Below are positions 51,499 to 55,818 of a stretch of DNA of 55,818 nt, piece by piece. Made by a program: the position numbers and the translations under genes. This DNA comes from Sulfurovum sp. GTDB taxonomy: Bacteria; Campylobacterota; Campylobacteria; Campylobacterales; Sulfurovaceae. Every line of letters begins with the position of its first letter. The stretch's first letter is position 1. Below the pieces are notes generated by a model. That model made no database searches. It was not told the DNA's origin and saw nothing but the letters and a program-made list of their open reading frames with translations. The stretch lies in contig JAUUDF010000010.1 in the NCBI GenBank assembly GCA_030826885.1, positions 1-55,818 of the forward strand, in the 5' to 3' direction.

Positions 51499-52767
51499 CT
51501 ACTGGGGATCTTTGAGTTTAACGTGCAGTGTACGGTTGCCGCTTTTGATCGTAAAGTCTCTGCCCCTGTTTTCAAAAGGCATGATTCTGAGGGTATTATT
51601 ATCGACAAAGGTAATGTCGACATCTTCGGGAAAGAGTATGGTACCAAGTGTATCATGTGCATCGAGCGGTACAAAATAGACCCAGTAGCCTCTACCGCGC
51701 TCGAGTGTGACCGTTGCCTCTTTTTGGGTAATACGAATCAGTTTTTCTACGGGTTTTCTTGTATGAAACGTCCAGATTTTCGTTACCTCCCGGCCTTTGT
51801 CAAGGTAAACGACCGAGGCACGGTACCAGGTGTCGTATGCAAGCCGTTCAAGGGGGAAAAGTGCAAACTCATAGGGTGTGAAATGACGGTTCGGATCACT
51901 CTTTTGTGAAAGGATGCGTTTATAGACTATCTCTTTACCGTTGCTCTCATACAGTTTGAATGCACGCAGTTTCACGTCATGAAAGAAGTAGTCATTGAAA
52001 GAGATACTCACGGGAAACCCCGATACATCGAAGTCGGGCAGCGGATCGGGAGTTTCCCTGTAGAATGCGGGAGGTACATCTTCCTGTCCGTCATAGGGGT
52101 AGAAGATGGTTTTTGGATTAAGCCATTTGCTGCTGTTTTGCGCCTTCTTGAAGCGTTTGGCTTCAATGCGGTGTTCGGGATCTTTGCACACGCGGTACAT
52201 GTATTTTCCGTATCCGGTGAAGGAAGGCTCTCTACAAAGGGCATTGAGTGCACTGTTACCCATATTGTAGACAAAAGCGCTGTTTTTGGTATCGGCACTG
52301 TCTTGTGCTACACCCACTCCCATTTCATCTATGCCGACATCAAGAAAGCCGAAACGGTGATAAATGGCTGAAAAGAGCCCGTCAACCGAACTTTTGGCAC
52401 TTTGCTGCTGCGTAGAGAGGTTCTCCGTCACCTGAGAAGAGAGATACCCCGCATGAAAGGCCCTGTCGACAGGATGCACTCCGGTAAATCCGGGCAGACC
52501 GCGTATTTCGGTATGGGTGGAGACATGGTTTTGTACCAGATATTCCGCATGTGCCTGTGCCGCTGCCGCGAGCTGTTCGTTGGCATCGAGTGTATTCATA
52601 CCCATTTTGTCACGGATCTCATTGACCAGTGTCAGCGCTTCATTTTTTTCATACGCCCGATCCAGTGCAGGCTGTGTACGTTCAATGACAGGATGATCAG
52701 AAGAGAAAAAGCCGCCGTAGAGCATCACTGTCAAAAAAAAGACTATGCCGGGTATCTTCTGTTTCAT
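51499..52767 (-). CDS. Secreted CAP-domain protein
   Basis: A 422-residue exported protein with a hydrophobic N-terminal signal (IPGIVFFLTVMLYGGFF). Residues about 45-190 form a CAP/SCP domain: LTLVNEIRDKMGMNTL, then AAAAQAHAEYLVQNHVSTH, VTENLS and a later HRFGFLDVGIDEMGVGV, which hold the His/Glu residues of that fold. The remaining 230 residues are beta-rich with Ig-like appearance, perhaps for wall or membrane contact. Bacterial CAP proteins have varied, mostly unknown roles. It is convergent with merP, ending 3 bases from it. Confidence 0.8.
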   Translation of the reverse strand: MKQKIPGIVFFLTVMLYGGFFSSDHPVIERTQPALDRAYEKNEALTLVNEIRDKMGMNTLDANEQLAAAAQAHAEYLVQNHVSTHTEIRGLPGFTGVHPVDRAFHAGYLSSQVTENLSTQQQSAKSSVDGLFSAIYHRFGFLDVGIDEMGVGVAQDSADTKNSAFVYNMGNSALNALCREPSFTGYGKYMYRVCKDPEHRIEAKRFKKAQNSSKWLNPKTIFYPYDGQEDVPPAFYRETPDPLPDFDVSGFPVSISFNDYFFHDVKLRAFKLYESNGKEIVYKRILSQKSDPNRHFTPYEFALFPLERLAYDTWYRASVVYLDKGREVTKIWTFHTRKPVEKLIRITQKEATVTLERGRGYWVYFVPLDAHDTLGTILFPEDVDITFVDNNTLRIMPFENRGRDFTIKSGNRTLHVKLKDPQ

Positions 52768-52863
52768 AACGTCGCCTTTTTGTCTGTGTTAGCACCATTA
52801 TTCCATAAAGTGCCTAACGACAAGAAAATTTCCAATACAATGGGATTAAAAAAAGGATACACC

Positions 52864-53175
52864 ATGTCAGATACGCCACAGGAAAAAGAACTCGATGAAA
52901 AATTTTTTGAGAGAGCCGATGCACACATTGCCCTTGCAAACGGGCACATCAACCAGCAGGTGCAGCCTGGACTTGTAAGCAATTCACTCATGTTTGCCGC
53001 GGCACGGTTCAACGCATGGATCAGCGCTGCCGGTTTCAACAGTGCCGAAGAGATGCTCGCCAAGAAAAAGGAGCTGATGGACTATTTTGTCGGGCAGTAT
53101 GCCTCCATGCTCGAAGAGAATCTTGAAGACTATGCCGTCAACTACGACCACTATATGGGACGCAGCCAGGAGTAA
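52864..53175 (+). CDS. DUF3144-family protein
   Basis: A 103-residue, mostly helical acidic protein without a signal. EKFFERADAHIALANGHINQQ and VSNSLMFAAARFNAWISA match the DUF3144 family, found in many proteobacteria with no known role. A much longer open frame begins at 52402, antisense to the CAP gene; the ATG at 52864 starts the family alignment and follows AAAAGGA, so it is chosen. Confidence 0.8.
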   Translation: MSDTPQEKELDEKFFERADAHIALANGHINQQVQPGLVSNSLMFAAARFNAWISAAGFNSAEEMLAKKKELMDYFVGQYASMLEENLEDYAVNYDHYMGRSQE

Positions 53176-53178
53176 CCC

Positions 53179-53481
53179 CTACCCGAACATACTCTTGGCA
53201 TACATCAGTGTGCCCATTGCCACCATCACGAAAATTCCAAACAGTTTTCTGTAAAAACGATTGTCTATCATAACCGACACGAATGTACCTGCCATAAGAA
53301 GTACGGCAAGTATGCCATAGAGAATGAAAAGAAGCATGACCGCATTCTGCGGCACTGTCACAGGCTTTTCATCGGGAAGGATGAATGTGCCAAGAGCGAT
53401 CCAGGCTATCCAAATAAACACAAATACCGAAAAGAAGGCCGTCCAGAACAGAAACTGTATTTTGCCACTTCGTATGAGCAT
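53179..53481 (-). CDS. Small membrane protein, unknown function
   Basis: A 100-residue protein with about three hydrophobic segments: residues about 9-33 (QFLFWTAFFSVFVFIWIAWIAL), 45-68 (AVMLLFILYGILAVLLMAGTFVSV) and 78-95 (LFGIFVMVAMGTLMYAKS). No motif is recognised. It lies 14 bases downstream of the serB stop on the same strand and may be co-transcribed with it. Confidence 0.6.
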   Translation of the reverse strand: MLIRSGKIQFLFWTAFFSVFVFIWIAWIALGTFILPDEKPVTVPQNAVMLLFILYGILAVLLMAGTFVSVMIDNRFYRKLFGIFVMVAMGTLMYAKSMFG

Positions 53482-53495
53482 CTATCCCTCTTTGG

Positions 53496-54122
53496 CTATG
53501 AAACGATCTTCAGAACCTCTGTCAGATCTTTGGTGTCGACACAGTGTGTCGCCGCTTCCCTGAGTACCTCTTTGGCACAGAATGCCACGCGTGTGTCGGC
53601 ATGGGCGAACATGCTCAGGTCGTTGGCACCGTCACCTACGACGAGGGTCTCTTCTCTGCCCACCCCCAGCAGTTTCTGCATCCGTACAATCATATCGCCT
53701 TTGGCATCGGAGTACATCATTTCTCCGCCGACACGCCCTGTAAGAATACCCTCTTCATCATGCAGAAAATTCGAGAAGTCCGCATCGATACCCAGTTTTT
53801 CACAGGCAGGTTTTGTCGCATTTCGAAATCCGCCCGAAAAACAGACAACCGTATAGCCTTTTGCTTTCAGTCCTGCAACGGTCTCGGCCGCACCGGGCAT
53901 CATTGGCAGATTTGCACAAATGGCATCTACCTTTGCTTTCTCCAGTCCCTCCAGCAAGGCCACACGCGCCACCAGCGATTTGAAAAAATCGAGCTCTCCC
54001 GCCATGGCACGTTCTGTAATGGCAGCCACCTGTGCTTCAAGCCCCAGCGGTGCTGCCAGAAAATCGATGGTCTCGCCATCCATCAGTGTCGAATCGAAAT
54101 CAAATACAGCCAGTTTAGCCAT
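53496..54122 (-). CDS. serB: Phosphoserine phosphatase
   Basis: Last step of serine synthesis, removing phosphate from phosphoserine. The 208-residue HAD enzyme has motif I FDFDSTLMDGET (nucleophilic Asp plus acid/base Asp), motif II CFSGGF, motif III Lys in SDAKGDMI and motif IV VVGDGANDLSMFAHAD, all in the SerB arrangement. It lacks the N-terminal ACT-like domain of longer SerB forms. It diverges from the metF-like gene. Confidence 0.93.
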   Translation of the reverse strand: MAKLAVFDFDSTLMDGETIDFLAAPLGLEAQVAAITERAMAGELDFFKSLVARVALLEGLEKAKVDAICANLPMMPGAAETVAGLKAKGYTVVCFSGGFRNATKPACEKLGIDADFSNFLHDEEGILTGRVGGEMMYSDAKGDMIVRMQKLLGVGREETLVVGDGANDLSMFAHADTRVAFCAKEVLREAATHCVDTKDLTEVLKIVS

Positions 54123-54153
54123 GTGGGATACCTCTATGCATTATTTGGGTAAA

Positions 54154-54159
54154 ATTATA
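54154..54159 (-). promoter_or_regulatory. Probable -10 box for serB
   Basis: Reads TATAAT on the minus strand in the context GGCTATAATTTTA, 31 bases before the serB start. It is in the 76-base divergent spacer shared with the metF-like gene. Confidence 0.5.
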
Positions 54160-54198
54160 GCCAATTAATCAAAAATACACACTAAAAAGAGTCCATCC

Positions 54199-55122
54199 AT
54201 GTTTGAAGAGTTCTGCGATTTTCTATGCAACAAAACCAAGCGGTTCATTACTGTCGAGGTCAATCCTCCACACGGAGCCTCACTCGATGGCATTTTGGCT
54301 GACATCAAAAAGCACAACCTGCATGAAAAGGTCAGCGGCTTTTCATGTACGGACAACCCTCTTGCCAAACTCAAAATGAGCGGCGTGCTCTCTGCCATTA
54401 AACTGCAGCAGACATTCGGCAAACCTGTCATTGCCACCATGAGTATGCGAGACAAAAACAAACTCTCCCTGCAGTCAACCCTGCTCGGTGCCAACGACTT
54501 CGACCTGCGTTGTATTCTCGCACTTACGGGTGATCCTGCAAAATTCTCAGACCAGCCGGAGGTCAAAGGGGTACTCGAACGTGACTCGACACTGCTTTTA
54601 AGCATTATCTACCATCTCAACAACGGTGTAGACTACTCCAACAAACCACTCAACCCGGCACCTAAACCCATCTACCCCTTTGCGGTAAGCAATGCTACGG
54701 CAAAAGATATGAAACGGCTGCAGAAGAAGATGCTCAAAAAGCTCAACTACGGTGCACGTGCCATCATCACTCAGCCGGTCTACAATGCAGAAAATGCCAA
54801 AGAGCTTCTGGCACTCTTTGAAGAGGCCAAAGAGATGAGCATCCGCGAAACAGCCAAAGAGGCGCAGCTCGTTCTCGGGCAGTTTCCCATCGTGCGCGCC
54901 CGTACCGCCAACTTCATCGACGACAAGGTACCGGGTATCAGTGTTCCCAAAGAGATCATCGACGAAATGAACCTCGCCGCGATGGACGGTGAAGAGAGAG
55001 AACAGGAGGTCGGCTTCGCCCTCTCCAAAGCGATTTTCGACGAGATGATGCAGTTGCACGGCAAAGTGCACCTGATGACACACAACCGCTTTGATCTGTG
55101 CAGCGCCTTGATTGGAGAGTAA
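54199..55122 (+). CDS. metF: Methylenetetrahydrofolate reductase (MetF-like)
   Basis: Flavoenzyme reducing 5,10-methylene- to 5-methyltetrahydrofolate for methionine synthesis. The 307-residue TIM-barrel product has TVEVNPPHGASL near the start (Glu that protonates the folate ring), FSCTDNPL, IATMSMRDKNKLSLQSTLLG (Asp-containing strand) and ILALTGDPAKFSDQ. A later ARAIITQPVYNAE completes the barrel. Length is typical. A two-base gap separates it from the NERD gene. Some methyltransferase-associated paralogues look alike, so the symbol is tentative. Confidence 0.87.
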   Translation: MFEEFCDFLCNKTKRFITVEVNPPHGASLDGILADIKKHNLHEKVSGFSCTDNPLAKLKMSGVLSAIKLQQTFGKPVIATMSMRDKNKLSLQSTLLGANDFDLRCILALTGDPAKFSDQPEVKGVLERDSTLLLSIIYHLNNGVDYSNKPLNPAPKPIYPFAVSNATAKDMKRLQKKMLKKLNYGARAIITQPVYNAENAKELLALFEEAKEMSIRETAKEAQLVLGQFPIVRARTANFIDDKVPGISVPKEIIDEMNLAAMDGEEREQEVGFALSKAIFDEMMQLHGKVHLMTHNRFDLCSALIGE

Positions 55123-55123
55123 G

Positions 55124-55818
55124 ATGATCATCAAAGAAACAGAGCCAAAGAACAGCACAGACAAACTTATAAAAGCTGGCTACAAAGCAGAGGTTCAAAT
55201 GGCACATTATCTAAAAAGAGCTTTTGGTAACTCTGATGATGTATTTATTATTAATGACTTACGGCTATATCATAAAGAAATTGATGAAACAGCCCAAATT
55301 GACCATTTGGTTATACATGAAGCCGGCTTCATTGTTGTTGAATCAAAAAGTGTGAGCACAAAAGTTGTCGTCAATTCACAGGGTGAGTGGATCCGTATTT
55401 ACAATAATCGGGAAAAAGGGATGCCCTCCCCCATACAGCAGGCAAAAAGACAGGCGGCATTCTTAAAAAGCTTTCTTAATGAGTACGCATTACATCTTTT
55501 TAGAGATACTCTTATAAACAGACTGACTAAACTTAATTATGATGACCTCTTTTTTGATGTGTTGGTTGCCATATCAGATGATGGAATCATTGACAGACAA
55601 AATATTGACCTTCCTGAAGTCAACAAGGCTGATACCATACCTGACAAAATAGAAGAACTTATATCAAAACGTAAAAAAGATATTATAAAAGAATTTATTC
55701 CCAAGCATATTAGACTTCACAAAGATACAGAAAAAAAGATAGCCCATTTTCTGACTGCACAACATGTGCCCAAAAAGCAATCGTCATATACAATGCCCGA
55801 TGAACCTTCAACCAATAG
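55124..55818 (+). CDS. NERD-domain nuclease-related protein (cut by window end)
   Basis: Translating from ATG at 55124 gives 231 codons with no stop before the window ends mid-codon, so the gene is incomplete at its 3' end. The N-terminal half matches NERD domains: AQIDHLVIHEAGFIVVESKS holds the Asp and Glu-x-Lys core of the restriction-endonuclease-like fold, with an earlier Glu in AGYKAEVQMAHYLKR. NERD proteins are linked to DNA processing and are often found with helicase or kinase partners. Base use is more AT-rich than that of metF. It begins one base after the metF stop, suggesting co-transcription. What follows is not visible here. Confidence 0.75.
   Translation, partial: MIIKETEPKNSTDKLIKAGYKAEVQMAHYLKRAFGNSDDVFIINDLRLYHKEIDETAQIDHLVIHEAGFIVVESKSVSTKVVVNSQGEWIRIYNNREKGMPSPIQQAKRQAAFLKSFLNEYALHLFRDTLINRLTKLNYDDLFFDVLVAISDDGIIDRQNIDLPEVNKADTIPDKIEELISKRKKDIIKEFIPKHIRLHKDTEKKIAHFLTAQHVPKKQSSYTMPDEPSTN

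Noticed and set aside
52402-52863. A long N-terminal extension of the DUF3144 gene
   Set aside because: It is antisense to the CAP-domain gene and has no family similarity; the ATG at 52864 has a ribosome site and starts the domain.
1-55818. tRNA, rRNA, CRISPR arrays, riboswitches, a replication origin or a complete insertion sequence
   Set aside because: No cloverleaf, rRNA segment, regular spacer array, known riboswitch core, DnaA-box cluster or transposase gene was seen by reading. A dedicated search (tRNAscan, Infernal, ISfinder) could still find short elements.

Overview
The window looks like chromosome from a sulfur-oxidising Campylobacterota bacterium, most likely Sulfurovum-like. This is inferred from gene content: a non-classical SdhABE complex with a CCG-domain subunit, SorAB sulfite dehydrogenase of the Campylobacter type, a MagIII-type 3-methyladenine glycosylase, a very short TsaC/Sua5 protein, the run fabZ-lpxA-clpX-mreB-mreC, and -10 boxes of the form GCTATAAT. 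I found no rRNA, tRNA, CRISPR array or prophage. No gene-free stretch exceeds about 260 bases.

Layout. 1-2839: a potassium-handling module (TrkA-type regulator, small membrane protein, RCK-gated channel). 3009-10743: housekeeping genes (apt, a SpoIIAA-like protein, a membrane metallophosphoesterase, trpB, sodB, gph, an FAD oxidoreductase, magIII). 10814-16669: thiL, then a striking gene that reads like SdhB joined to the C-terminal half of SdhE with the Fe-S cysteines lost, followed by sdhA-sdhB-sdhE. 16862-18241: a decayed MASE1-GGDEF diguanylate cyclase gene. 18245-24619: L,D-transpeptidase, NhaC-type antiporter, an AT-rich orphan gene, MltB-type transglycosylase, SixA-like phosphatase and PolX. 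24604-26982: the complete AmmeMemoRadiSam set on the minus strand. 27091-37314: lipid A and cell-shape genes (lpxB, queH, fabZ, lpxA, clpX, mreB, mreC), then carB. 37484-43926: muramidase-like protein, tsaC-HIT-methyltransferase, thioredoxin, sorAB, ywbE, xth and a methyltransferase.

43993-47147 is an AT-rich accessory island of six small envelope-type genes, all on the minus strand. It is bounded by a 29-bp direct duplication of the 3' end of the adjacent DEAD-box helicase gene (28/29 identical) and, just inside, by two related palindromic repeats. This is the arrangement expected for an element inserted at a gene 3' end, but no integrase is visible. 47123-55818 holds the helicase with a structured leader, an orphan Tat-exported TRAP binding lipoprotein, a Tat-exported transglutaminase-like protein, a merT gene put out of frame by an A7 tract next to an intact merP, a CAP-domain protein, serB, a metF-like gene and the start of a NERD-domain protein cut by the window edge.

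How the parts work together: SdhABE and SorAB feed or draw on the quinone and cytochrome c pools; lpxB, fabZ, lpxA, mreB, mreC and the murein enzymes build the envelope; the first three genes govern potassium. The strongest candidates for undescribed biology are the cluster-less SdhB/SdhE-like protein at 11765-12811 and the island with its gene-end duplication at 43993-47147.
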